Shown piece by piece: positions 1 through 7,989 of a DNA stretch of 35,109 nucleotides (positions are counted from its first letter, which is position 1; every line of letters starts with the position of its first letter). The DNA comes from JBPCMN01 sp013695115. Lineage in GTDB: Bacteria; Actinomycetota; Acidimicrobiia; IMCC26256; JACDBD01. The position numbers and the translations under genes are program-made. The notes below the pieces were generated by a model. The model did no database searches and was not told the DNA's origin. It saw only the letters and a list, made by a program, of their open reading frames with translations. The stretch covers positions 1 through 35,109 of the forward strand of contig JBPCMN010000039.1 of the NCBI GenBank assembly GCA_051002235.1, given 5' to 3'.

Positions 1-23
1 ACGCCGCGGTCGCTCGCCTCGGG
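1..23 (-). repeat. Dispersed junction repeat, copy A (partial, subtype 2)
   Basis: On the minus strand this reads CCCGAGGCGAGCGACCGCGG and continues off the window. It matches the first third of the copy at 21581-21630 and sits in the same place relative to its gene, at the 3' end of a coding frame, where both copies give the residues EASDRG. In the alternative frame it gives GERPRR, like the other copies. Confidence 0.6.
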
Positions 24-644
24 CCGAACCGCGGGACGGCCGGGGCTCACGTTCTCGTCCCCGGGGACGTACCAGCGCCAGGGATGCTCGTCGCCCTTGC
101 CCGCGGCCAATCCGATCCGGGTCGAGACCCCGGGCTCTGCCGGCGGCACCCCGTCGTCCAGGAGCCGCAGCGGGCCCTTCACGAGGTCGGCTCCGTCGTG
201 CTCGCGGGTGAGGCCCAGCGCCTGGGCGAGCCGGGCGGGACCGGAGCAGAGGTCGCGGTCGCGTCGGGCGGCCGGACGGCGGGCGCGGATCACGTCGACA
301 CCCTCGACCGGTGCGCCACCTCGCAGCAGCACCGCGCTGGCCCACCCCTCCCGGCCGCACACGACGTTGGCGCACCAGTGCATGCCGTAGGTGAAGTAGA
401 CGTAGAGGTGGCCGGGCGTCCCGAACATGGTTGCGTTCCGCGCCGTGGGCCCGCGGTAGCCATGGCTCCCCGAGTCGTCGGTCCCGGCGTACGCCTCCAC
501 CTCGACCAGCCGCACCGCGACGCGACCGACCTCGGCATCGTCGTGCACGATCAGCTTGCCCAGGAGCTCGGGTGCGACCTCGCGGGAATCGCGGGCGTAG
601 AACGCCCGCGGCAGCGCGCGCCCCCGTCGTCGCGCCGCGCTCAC
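1..644 (-). CDS. mpg: 3-methyladenine DNA glycosylase (AAG/MPG family), 3' end cut by window
   Basis: Excises alkylated purines such as 3-methyladenine from DNA in base excision repair. The frame is open from a GTG at 642-644 to the window edge, 214 codons, about the full family length, so only a few C-terminal residues should be missing. Family landmarks are visible: VEVEAY around residue 50 carries the catalytic Glu, followed by SHGYRGPTARNATMFG and YGMHWCANVV. The start is chosen because GTG overlaps the argH stop as GTGA, so it is the last coupled gene of the arg operon; its link to arginine is probably only transcriptional. The last visible residues, PEASDRG, come from a copy of the dispersed repeat described below and lie beyond the usual family end. 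Identification is firm; the C-terminus is unknown. Confidence 0.92.
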   Translation of the reverse strand, partial: MSAARRRGRALPRAFYARDSREVAPELLGKLIVHDDAEVGRVAVRLVEVEAYAGTDDSGSHGYRGPTARNATMFGTPGHLYVYFTYGMHWCANVVCGREGWASAVLLRGGAPVEGVDVIRARRPAARRDRDLCSGPARLAQALGLTREHDGADLVKGPLRLLDDGVPPAEPGVSTRIGLAAGKGDEHPWRWYVPGDENVSPGRPAVRPEASDRG

Positions 645-2062
645 CGACCGAGCCAGCCCCGCTGCTCCTTCAGTCGCCCGCGGGCCTCGGTCAGCTGGCG
701 CTTCAGCGGCTTGGGCCCCGCGCCGCCCGGAGTGGTGCGCCGCTGCACCGCCTGGCCGGGTTCGAGCACGGCCAGGGCATCGGGGCCGAGTCGGGGCTCG
801 GTCATCACCAGCTCCTCGAGCGGCACGCCCCGTTCCGCCGCCTGCCGCACGAGCGATCCGATGGCGGCGTGGGCCTCCCGGAACGGGACACCCGCCTCGA
901 CCAGGAGCTCCGCCAGGTCAGCCGCAGCCGATGCCGGCACATCCGCGGCCGCCTGCATGCGCTCGGGGACGAACTCGGCCGTCGCCAGGAGCCCGGTCAG
1001 CGCTACCAGCGCCCGGCCGCAGGTGTCGAGGGCGTCGAACAGCGGTTCCTTGTCGCCCTGGAGGTCGCGGTTGTAGGCCAGCGGGAGACCCTTCAGCGTC
1101 GCGAGCAGGCCGGTGAGGTGCCCGATCAGCCGGCCGGCACTCCCGCGGGCGAGCTCGGCCACGTCCGGGTTCCGCTTCTGCGGGAGCATCGACGAGCCGG
1201 TGGCGTAGGCGTCGCTCAGCACCAGGAACCCGAACTCGTCGCTCGACCACAGGACGATCTCCTCGCCCATTCGCGAGAGGTGCACCTGGGTGAGCGCGGC
1301 GGCGAACAGCGCTTCGGCCACGAAGTCGCGGTCGGACACCGCGTCGAGCGAGTTCTCGAACCGGCGGGCGAAGCCAAGTTCCGCGGCGACGAAGTCGGGA
1401 TCAAGCGGGAGGCTCGAGCCCGCCAGCGCCCCCGCGCCCAGCGGCGAGACGTCGGCGCGGTCGAGCAGCTCCCGCCAGCGCTCGACGTCCCGCGCCAGCG
1501 CCCAGAAGTGCGCGAGCAGGTGGTGCCCGAGAAGCACGGGCTGGGCCCGCTGGAGGTGGGTGTATCCCGGGAGGTAGACCGTTTCGGCCTCCCCCGCCCG
1601 GCGCAGCAGGACGTCCTGGAGCCCGTGGATGCGTTGCGCGACCGCCCGTCCTTCCCGGCGGAGGTACAGGCGCAGGTCGAGGGCGACCTGGTCATTGCGG
1701 CTCCGGCCGGTGTGGAGCTTGGCCCCGGCATCCCCGGCAAGCTCGGTGACCCGTCGTTCGACGGCGGTGTGGATGTCCTCGTCGGACGGCTCGAACCCGA
1801 ACGTCCCGTCGGTGAGCTCCGCTTCGACGCGGTCGAGGGCGGCGAGGATCGCGTTCTCCTCCTCCTTCGTCAGGAGGCCGACCCGCGCCAGCATCCGCAC
1901 ATGTGCGCGCGAACCGGCGATGTCGTCGCCGGCGAGCCGTTCGTCGAACGACAGGCTCTCGGTGAACCGCATCAGCTCGTCGGACGGGCCCTCGGAGAAG
2001 CGGCCGTGCCAGAGCGGCTTGGCCTCCTTGATCCCATCGGGCTTCATCTCATCCGGGCTCAT
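641..2062 (-). CDS. argH: Argininosuccinate lyase
   Basis: Catalyses the last step of arginine synthesis, splitting argininosuccinate into arginine and fumarate; a cytoplasmic homotetramer of the fumarase/aspartase superfamily. 473 residues, normal length. Visible are HTGRSRNDQ (about 117-125), GYTHLQRAQP (166-175, catalytic His region) and the family signature GSSMLPQKRNPD (289-300) with the mobile-loop Ser. The ATG at 2060-2062 is chosen because it overlaps the argG stop as ATGA; a second ATG five codons later is possible. The open frame runs further upstream but that part lies inside argG and looks nothing like the family. Confidence 0.97.
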   Translation of the reverse strand: MSPDEMKPDGIKEAKPLWHGRFSEGPSDELMRFTESLSFDERLAGDDIAGSRAHVRMLARVGLLTKEEENAILAALDRVEAELTDGTFGFEPSDEDIHTAVERRVTELAGDAGAKLHTGRSRNDQVALDLRLYLRREGRAVAQRIHGLQDVLLRRAGEAETVYLPGYTHLQRAQPVLLGHHLLAHFWALARDVERWRELLDRADVSPLGAGALAGSSLPLDPDFVAAELGFARRFENSLDAVSDRDFVAEALFAAALTQVHLSRMGEEIVLWSSDEFGFLVLSDAYATGSSMLPQKRNPDVAELARGSAGRLIGHLTGLLATLKGLPLAYNRDLQGDKEPLFDALDTCGRALVALTGLLATAEFVPERMQAAADVPASAAADLAELLVEAGVPFREAHAAIGSLVRQAAERGVPLEELVMTEPRLGPDALAVLEPGQAVQRRTTPGGAGPKPLKRQLTEARGRLKEQRGWLGR

Positions 2063-3282
2063 GCGCGCTCGTCCGGATCGAACGGACGCTCCTCGCGCTG
2101 GCGCCGGGCCCAGGTCTCGACCGAGAGCCCCCACAGCCGCACGAACCCGGCGGCGTCCTCGTGGCGGAACGCGTCGGCAGCCTCATAGGTGGCGAGCTCG
2201 TAGTCGTACAGGCTGCGCTCGGCTCGCCGACCGTTGGCGAAGCACCGTCCCGGCTCCAGGTGCAGCCGGACGTCACCGGTGACGTGGCGCTGGGTCGACG
2301 CCACGAACGCATCCAGCGCCTCCCGCAACGGCGAGAACCACAGCCCGTCGTAGACGAGCTCGGCGTAGCGGGGCTCGAGCCGTTGCTTCTCCCGCATCAC
2401 GTCGCGTTCGAGCGTGATCGACTCGAGATCGGCGTGGGCGATGATCAGCGCGAGCGAGCCCGGGCACTCGTACGTCTCCCGGCTCTTGATACCCACCCGC
2501 CGGTTCTCGACCATGTCGACCCGACCAAACCCGTACGCGCCCACCGCCTCGCCCAGCCTGGGGATCATGTCCTCGAGCCCCAGCTCGGCGCCGTCGAGCG
2601 CCACCGGGGTTCCCTGCTCGAACTGCACCACGACGTCGCGGGGCTCGGCGGGCGCATTGGAGACGGGACGGGTCAGCTCGTAGATGTGCTCGGGTGGAGC
2701 CGCCCACGGGTCTTCCATCTCGCCGCACTCGATGGCCCGACCGACGAAGTTCTCGTCGACGGAGTAGGGCTTGTCCCGGGTGACCGTGATCGGGATGCCG
2801 TGACGTTTCGCATACTCGATCGAGTCGTCGCGGGTCAGGCCCCAGACCCGGACGGGCGCGAGGACCTCGAGGTCGGGCGCCAGCGCCCGCACCGACACCT
2901 CGAAGCGGACCTGGTCGTTGCCCTTGCCGGTACAGCCGTGGGCGACGGCGTCGGCTCCGTGCTCGCGCGCGGCCGCGACCAGGTGGCGGGCGATGACCGG
3001 TCGCGACAGCGCCGACACCAGCGGGTACTTCCCCTCGTACATCGCGTTCGCCCGGATGGCGGGCGCGACGTACTCGCGCCCGAACTCGGCGCGCACGTCG
3101 ACCACGATCGACTCGACCGCGCCCGCCGCCAGCGCCCGCTCCCGGATCGCGTCGAAGTCGCCGCCCTGCCCGACGTCGGCGGCGAGCGCGACCACCTCCG
3201 CCCCCCACTCCTCGCCGATCCACTTGACCGCGACCGAGGTGTCGAGGCCACCCGAGTACGCGAGGACTACACGTTTGGGCAT
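2059..3282 (-). CDS. argG: Argininosuccinate synthase
   Basis: Joins citrulline and aspartate, using ATP, to give argininosuccinate; step seven of arginine synthesis. 407 residues, typical of the family. The N-type ATP pyrophosphatase loop YSGGLDTSVA is at residues 8-17, and GKGNDQVRFE, which binds citrulline and aspartate, follows near residue 120. The start MPKRVVLAYSGG is the family N-terminus; the frame stays open upstream only inside argR. Only two bases separate its ATG from the argR stop, and its own stop overlaps argH, so translation of argR-argG-argH is probably coupled. Confidence 0.97.
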   Translation of the reverse strand: MPKRVVLAYSGGLDTSVAVKWIGEEWGAEVVALAADVGQGGDFDAIRERALAAGAVESIVVDVRAEFGREYVAPAIRANAMYEGKYPLVSALSRPVIARHLVAAAREHGADAVAHGCTGKGNDQVRFEVSVRALAPDLEVLAPVRVWGLTRDDSIEYAKRHGIPITVTRDKPYSVDENFVGRAIECGEMEDPWAAPPEHIYELTRPVSNAPAEPRDVVVQFEQGTPVALDGAELGLEDMIPRLGEAVGAYGFGRVDMVENRRVGIKSRETYECPGSLALIIAHADLESITLERDVMREKQRLEPRYAELVYDGLWFSPLREALDAFVASTQRHVTGDVRLHLEPGRCFANGRRAERSLYDYELATYEAADAFRHEDAAGFVRLWGLSVETWARRQREERPFDPDERA

Positions 3283-3284
3283 CG

Positions 3285-3755
3285 CTACAAGCCCGCCAGG
3301 GAGGCCAGTTCGGCCGCGACCGCGGCTCCGCTGGTGCCCTCGGCGCAGATCGCGATGAGGGTGTCGTCGCCGGCAACGGTGCCGAGGACGTTCGGAAGCC
3401 CGGCCCGGTCGAGGGCGGACGCCACGACGTGGGCCGAGCCCGGCGGGCTCCGCAGGACGACGATGTTGCCGCTCCACGCCACGTCGACCACGAACTCCCC
3501 CATCACCCGGCGGAGATGGTCGTCGGGCGCCCGGCTCTCCTTGGCGTGCTCCGGAACCGCGTACGCCGTGGTTCCGCCGGGGATGCGGACCTTGACCGCA
3601 CCCAGCTCTTCGAGGTCGCGGCTCACGGTCGCCTGGGTGGCGACGATGCCGTCCGCCGCCAGCAGCTCGACCAGCTGGGCCTGGCTCGAGACCGCCTGGT
3701 CCTCGAGCAGCTTGGCGATCCGGTGCTGGCGCTGCGGCTTCCCTAACGTCGCCAT
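3285..3755 (-). CDS. argR: Arginine repressor
   Basis: Hexameric DNA-binding regulator that senses arginine and represses arginine synthesis genes. 156 residues, full length: an N-terminal winged helix (HRIAKLLEDQ, then TQATVSRDLEELGAVKV as recognition helix) and the C-terminal oligomerisation and arginine-binding domain with GDDTLIAIC. Its place inside the operon it should control, between argF and argG, is the usual actinobacterial order. The ATG at 3753-3755 lies two bases after the TAG of a repeat-encoded mini-ORF (3758-3811) and has no good Shine-Dalgarno of its own, so coupling through that mini-ORF is likely. The repeat also reads open in frame with argR, so an N-terminally longer form cannot be excluded. 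Confidence 0.95.
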   Translation of the reverse strand: MATLGKPQRQHRIAKLLEDQAVSSQAQLVELLAADGIVATQATVSRDLEELGAVKVRIPGGTTAYAVPEHAKESRAPDDHLRRVMGEFVVDVAWSGNIVVLRSPPGSAHVVASALDRAGLPNVLGTVAGDDTLIAICAEGTSGAAVAAELASLAGL

Positions 3756-3795
3756 CTCTATGGCCTGGCTCGCGGGCGCTCGCTCGGCGCCAAGT
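3756..3795 (-). repeat. Dispersed junction repeat, copy B (internal deletion)
   Basis: Minus strand, from ACTTGGCGCCGAGCGAGCG to CATAGAG directly before the argR ATG. It matches both ends of the copy at 29699-29763 but lacks about 20 bases holding the central GCAGG-CCTGC palindrome, and is one base shorter near the 5' end. Confidence 0.8.
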
Positions 3796-3811
3796 GCGGT
3801 GCAGTCATCAT
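3758..3811 (-). CDS. Possible 17-codon mini-ORF in repeat copy B, coupling argF to argR
   Basis: The ATG at 3809-3811 overlaps the argF stop as ATGA. The frame reads MMTAPHLAPSERPRARP and ends in TAG two bases before the argR ATG. The SERPR core is shared with the mini-ORFs at 29059-29151 and 29701-29766. Whether the peptide has a function or the frame merely carries ribosomes from argF to argR is unknown. Placement is seen; expression is inferred. Confidence 0.4.
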   Translation of the reverse strand: MMTAPHLAPSERPRARP

Positions 3812-4728
3812 TGGTCGTGCCCCTCGACAAGCTGGGCGAGCAGCGCGCGCGCGGAGTGCATCCGGTTGGCCGCTTGCTGCCACACGAGGGACGTCGGCCC
3901 GTCGATGACGTCGGCCGCAACCTCCTCGCCCCGGTGGGCGGGCAGGCAGTGCAGGAACCGCGCCTGCTCCCCGGCCACCGCCATCATCTCGCCGTCGACC
4001 TGGAAGCCGGTGAACGCGGCGCGGCGGGCCTCGCTCTCGTCCTCCTGGCCCATCGACGTCCACACGTCGGTGTACACCGCGTCGGCGCCCTTGACCGCTT
4101 CATAGGGATCGTTCGAGATCTCGATCGCCCCGCCCAGGTTGCGGGCGCGGTCGACGACGTCGTCCTCGAGCTCGTAGCCCGGTGGAGATGCCACTGTCAG
4201 CTCGATGCCCGACAACGCAGCGCCGAACGCCAGCGACGCGGCCACGTTGTTGCCGTCCCCGACGAACACGAGTCGCCGCCCCTCCAGCGACCCGAAGACC
4301 TCGCGCAGGGTGAGGTAGTCGGCCAACGCCTGGCAGGGGTGGGCGCGGTGGGAGAGCAGGTTCACGACCGGCACATCCACGGCTCCGGCCATCGTCTCGA
4401 GGGTGGCGTGCTGGAAGACACGCGCGGCCAGGACCGAGCAGAAGCACGCCAGCGTGCGGGCGACGTCCTCCACGCTCTCGCGCACTCCCAGACCGACCTC
4501 CTCGGGCCGGATGTAGACCGGATGGCCGCCCAGGGTGACGACCGCCATCTCGGTCGATGTCCGCGTCCGCGCCGACGGCTTCTCGAACAACAGGGCGGCG
4601 CCTTGGCCCTCGAGCGGGCGGGGCACCTCGCCAGCGTCGCGCTTCCACGCCTCGGCGCGGGACAGCAGCTCCTCGAACTGCGCCGGCGTGAGGTCGTCGA
4701 CCTCGAGGAAGTCGCGCTTCGCGCTCAC
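3808..4728 (-). CDS. argF: Ornithine carbamoyltransferase
   Basis: Transfers the carbamoyl group of carbamoyl phosphate to ornithine, giving citrulline. 306 residues, standard length. The carbamoyl-phosphate loop KPSARTRTSTEMA stands at the usual STRTR position, HRAHPCQALADYLT follows in mid-protein, and FLHCLPAHRGEEV holds the ornithine-loop Cys. The GTG at 4726-4728 is chosen because it shares one base with the argD stop (TAGTG) and gives VSAKRDFLEVDDL, a family-like N-terminus. Upstream sequence in the same frame lies inside argD. Confidence 0.97.
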   Translation of the reverse strand: MSAKRDFLEVDDLTPAQFEELLSRAEAWKRDAGEVPRPLEGQGAALLFEKPSARTRTSTEMAVVTLGGHPVYIRPEEVGLGVRESVEDVARTLACFCSVLAARVFQHATLETMAGAVDVPVVNLLSHRAHPCQALADYLTLREVFGSLEGRRLVFVGDGNNVAASLAFGAALSGIELTVASPPGYELEDDVVDRARNLGGAIEISNDPYEAVKGADAVYTDVWTSMGQEDESEARRAAFTGFQVDGEMMAVAGEQARFLHCLPAHRGEEVAADVIDGPTSLVWQQAANRMHSARALLAQLVEGHDQ

Positions 4729-5930
4729 TACCCCTCCTCCGCGAGTACCGCGGCCAGGATCGCCACGGCGTCGTCGATCTCGTCGTCGCTCACCAGCAAT
4801 GGGGGCGCGAACCGGAGCGCCGTGGGCGTGACCGCGTTGACGATCAGCCCCCGGTCGCGGCAGGCGGCCTCGACCGCCTTGGCGTCCCGACCTTCGGTGA
4901 GCTCGGCCGCCAGCAGCAGGCCGGCGCCCCGCACCTCCTTTACGCCGGGCAGCGCCTCGAGTGCCGCGGCCAGGCGCGCGCCGGCCCGGACGGCGCGCCC
5001 GCAGGCGTCCTCGGCCTCCATCACCTCGAGCACCGCCAGCGCGGCGCGCGCCGCCAACGGCTGGCCGCCGAAGGTGGTGGCGTGATCGCCGGGGGCGAAG
5101 GCGGCGGCCACGTCGGCGCGGGCCCAGCACGCCCCGATAGGCATGCCGTTCCCGAGGGACTTCGCCAGGGTGACGACGTCGGGACGCACGTCCTCGCCCG
5201 AGTGCTGGTAGCCGAACCACTTCCCGGTGCGGCCCAACCCGGTCTGGACCTCGTCGAGGACCAGCAGGGCCTCGCGCTCGTCGCAGAGCGAGCGAACACT
5301 CTCGAGATAGCCCGGGGGGGCGGGGTTGACGCCGCCCTCCCCCTGCACCGGCTCGAGCATCACCGCGCACACCCGCTCGTCCATCGCCGCTGACAGCGCG
5401 TCGACGTCGGCGAACGACACCTGGCGGAACCCGGAGGGGAGCGGCTGGAAGCGCTCCTGCTTCTGGGGCTGCCCGGTGGCGGCCAGGGTGGTGAGCGTGC
5501 GCCCGTGGAACGAGCCGTAGGCGGAGAGGACGTGGTACCGCTCGGGGCCACCGTTCGCCTGGCCGTAGCGGCGGGCGAGCTTGATCGCGCACTCGTTCGC
5601 CTCGGCCCCGGAGTTGGCGAAGAACACCCGTCCGCCGCCACCGAGGAGGTCGTCGAGCCGCTCGGCCAGCTGGGGCTGGATGTCGTTGTAATAGAGGTTC
5701 GAAACGTGCGTGAGCGTGCGGGCCTGGTCGGCGACGGCGTCGGCGACCGCGGGGTGGGCGTGGCCGAGCGACACGACTGCGAGGCCGGAGAGGAAGTCGA
5801 GGTACGAGCGGCCGTCGCTGTCGTAGAGGTACGTCCCCTCACCCCGCACGAACGCGACCGGTAGGCGCGGGTACGTCCCCATCACGTGCTCGGCGTCGAG
5901 CTTGACGATGGCATCGAAGGAGGCGCTCAC
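4728..5930 (-). CDS. argD: Acetylornithine aminotransferase
   Basis: PLP enzyme of the class III aminotransferases; converts N-acetylglutamate semialdehyde and glutamate to N-acetylornithine and 2-oxoglutarate, and may also serve in lysine synthesis. 400 residues. FANSGAEANECAIKLAR (about 104-120) binds the cofactor phosphate, VLDEVQTGLGRTG (224-236) holds the Asp that pairs with the pyridine nitrogen, and TLAKSLGNG holds the Schiff-base Lys, about residue 257. The GTG start overlaps the argB stop as GTGA. Confidence 0.96.
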   Translation of the reverse strand: MSASFDAIVKLDAEHVMGTYPRLPVAFVRGEGTYLYDSDGRSYLDFLSGLAVVSLGHAHPAVADAVADQARTLTHVSNLYYNDIQPQLAERLDDLLGGGGRVFFANSGAEANECAIKLARRYGQANGGPERYHVLSAYGSFHGRTLTTLAATGQPQKQERFQPLPSGFRQVSFADVDALSAAMDERVCAVMLEPVQGEGGVNPAPPGYLESVRSLCDEREALLVLDEVQTGLGRTGKWFGYQHSGEDVRPDVVTLAKSLGNGMPIGACWARADVAAAFAPGDHATTFGGQPLAARAALAVLEVMEAEDACGRAVRAGARLAAALEALPGVKEVRGAGLLLAAELTEGRDAKAVEAACRDRGLIVNAVTPTALRFAPPLLVSDDEIDDAVAILAAVLAEEG

Positions 5931-6796
5931 GGAATCACCATGGTTCCGATTCCCTCGCGGGTGAAGAACTCGAGCAGGAGCGCGTGCGGGATGCGCCCGT
6001 CGAGGATGTGCGCGCGTGCGACGCCGCCCTTCAGCGCGTCCAGGCAGGAGCGCAACTTCGGGATCATGCCCTCCGAGACCGCGCCCCCATCCACGATCTC
6101 GGCGAGGGCGGTGGCGTCGATGCGCGAGACCAGCGATCCCTCGTCGGCGAGATCACGGTAGAGACCGGTGACGTTGGTGAGGTAGACGAGCTTCTCCGCC
6201 GCCAGCGACTCGGCGATGGCTCCGGCCACCGTGTCGGCGTTGACGTTGTAGGCCTGACCGGCCTCGTCGACGCCGACGGTGGCCACCACCGGGATCAGCT
6301 CCTCCCGGATGAGCCGGGCCAGGATCGAGGGGTCGATGCGGCGCACGTCGCCGACGAAGCCGAGTCGCTCGTCGCGCGCTTTGACGGTGATGAGCCCGGC
6401 GTCTTCCCCCGAGAGCCCGACCGCGTACGAGCCGTGCCGGTTGACCGACGCCACGATCTCGCGGTTGACCTTGCCGACGAGGGCCATGCGGACGATGTCG
6501 ACGGTCTCGGCGTCGGTGACCCGCAGGCCGTCCACGAACTCGGGCTCCTTGCCCAGTCGCCGCATGAGGTCGCTGATCTGGGGTCCCCCGCCGTGCACGA
6601 CGACGGGGTTCATCCCGACCAGGCGCATCAGGACGACGTCCTGGGCGAACAGGTCGGCCAGCGCCGGGTCCTCCATGGCGCTGCCGCCGTACTTGATCAC
6701 GACGGTCTTGCCCGAGAACTCCCGGATGTAGGGCAGTGCCTCGGCGAGGATGCTGGCTTTGACGCCGGCGTCCCTCACCCGCGGATCGGCGCTCAC
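5927..6796 (-). CDS. argB: Acetylglutamate kinase
   Basis: Phosphorylates N-acetylglutamate with ATP in the second step of arginine synthesis; often the arginine-inhibited step where ArgJ recycles acetyl groups. 289 residues, amino-acid kinase family. KYGGSAM and VVHGGGPQI are the nucleotide and substrate Gly-rich loops; GKVNREIVASVN and YNVNADTVAGAIA follow as expected. The GTG at 6794-6796 overlaps the argJ stop (GTGA) and gives an N-terminus, then ILAEALPYIREFSGKTVVIK, that fits the family. Confidence 0.96.
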   Translation of the reverse strand: MSADPRVRDAGVKASILAEALPYIREFSGKTVVIKYGGSAMEDPALADLFAQDVVLMRLVGMNPVVVHGGGPQISDLMRRLGKEPEFVDGLRVTDAETVDIVRMALVGKVNREIVASVNRHGSYAVGLSGEDAGLITVKARDERLGFVGDVRRIDPSILARLIREELIPVVATVGVDEAGQAYNVNADTVAGAIAESLAAEKLVYLTNVTGLYRDLADEGSLVSRIDATALAEIVDGGAVSEGMIPKLRSCLDALKGGVARAHILDGRIPHALLLEFFTREGIGTMVIP

Positions 6797-7989
6797 GAGG
6801 TTGTCCGGTTCTCGTCGATGTAGGCGTGGCTGAGATCGGTGAACACCACGGTCGCCTCGCCCGTGCCCTCGTGGAGATCGCACGTGATCTGGATCTCGGA
6901 CCTCCCCATGACGCGCTCGAGCGCAGCCGCGTCATGCACGGCGGCGATGCCGTCGTGACAGACGGTGATGTCGTCGTAGGCGATGTCGGTGCGCTCGGGG
7001 TCGAAGACCGCCCCGCTGGCCCCGAGCTCCGAGAGCACCCTCCCCCAGTACGGATCGCCGCCGTTCAGCGAGCATTGGACGAGTTGGCTCGTCGCCACGC
7101 CCCGAGCGGCGCGCCGCGCGTCATCGACCGAACGGGCTCCCCGCACCACGACCCGCGCCCGTTTGGTTGCCCCCTCGGCGTCGGCCGCCATCTGCCCGGC
7201 GAGATCGGCGCAGACCTGCGTCATCGACGCCTCGAGCGCGGTGAAGTCCGGGCCCGACGCGGTGATCGGCTCGTTGCCGGCGGCGCCGCCCGCGAGCACG
7301 ACGACGGTGTCGTTCGTGCTCGTGCACCCGTCGACGACCAGCGCGTTGAACGTGTCGACGACGGCGCTGCCGAGCGCGCGCTCGAGGGCAGCCGGCGTCA
7401 CCGCGGCATCGGTGGTCAGCACCGCCAGCATCGTCGCCATCGCCGGCGAGAGCATGGCGGCTCCCTTGGCCATGCCCGAGACCACCGCCGCACGACCGCC
7501 GGCGGACAGGTCGGCTCGTGACACCTTCCGGACCGTGTCGGTGGTGAGGATGGCGTCGGCGGCAGCCTCCCCGGCCGCCGGTTCCGCGCCGAGGCTTCCC
7601 ACGAGCTTCGGGATGCCGGCCTCGATCGGGTCCATCGGGAGCGGGACGCCGATCAGGCCGGTCGAGCACACCAGCACGTCCTCGGGCGCGCAGCCCAGCT
7701 CGTGGGCGGTCAGCCCGCACATGCGGCGGGCGTCGCGCCGACCCGGCTCGCCGGTAGCGGCGTTGGCGTTCCCCGAGCTCAGGATGACGGCGGCGGCCTG
7801 TCCGTCCTCGAGATGCTCGCGACTGATCTGCACGGGCGCGGCCGTCGCCAGGTTCGTGGTGAACACGCCCGCGGCCGCCACCGGCGCGTGGTCGCCGGTG
7901 GCGACGAGCGCCAGGTCGGGTACGCCGTCGGGCTTGATGCCACAGGCGATCCCTGCGGCCTCGAAGCCGGCGGCGGTCGTGACGCTCAC
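6793..7989 (-). CDS. argJ: Bifunctional ornithine acetyltransferase / N-acetylglutamate synthase
   Basis: Moves the acetyl group from N-acetylornithine to glutamate, closing the acetyl cycle; bifunctional forms can also acetylate glutamate from acetyl-CoA. 398 residues. The self-cleavage site is KGAAMLSPAMATML with the nucleophile Thr at about residue 186, which becomes the N-terminus of the beta chain. STGLIGVPLPMD and SSGNANAATG are family landmarks. GTG at 7987-7989 overlaps the argC stop (GTGA). There is no argA or argE in the window, consistent with the cyclic pathway. Mono- or bifunctional action cannot be told from sequence alone. Confidence 0.95.
   Translation of the reverse strand: MSVTTAAGFEAAGIACGIKPDGVPDLALVATGDHAPVAAAGVFTTNLATAAPVQISREHLEDGQAAAVILSSGNANAATGEPGRRDARRMCGLTAHELGCAPEDVLVCSTGLIGVPLPMDPIEAGIPKLVGSLGAEPAAGEAAADAILTTDTVRKVSRADLSAGGRAAVVSGMAKGAAMLSPAMATMLAVLTTDAAVTPAALERALGSAVVDTFNALVVDGCTSTNDTVVVLAGGAAGNEPITASGPDFTALEASMTQVCADLAGQMAADAEGATKRARVVVRGARSVDDARRAARGVATSQLVQCSLNGGDPYWGRVLSELGASGAVFDPERTDIAYDDITVCHDGIAAVHDAAALERVMGRSEIQITCDLHEGTGEATVVFTDLSHAYIDENRTTS

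Noticed and set aside
2161..5085. 974-codon plus-strand open frame across argG, argR, argF and argD
   Set aside because: It spans four certain genes on the other strand and has no coherent protein features.
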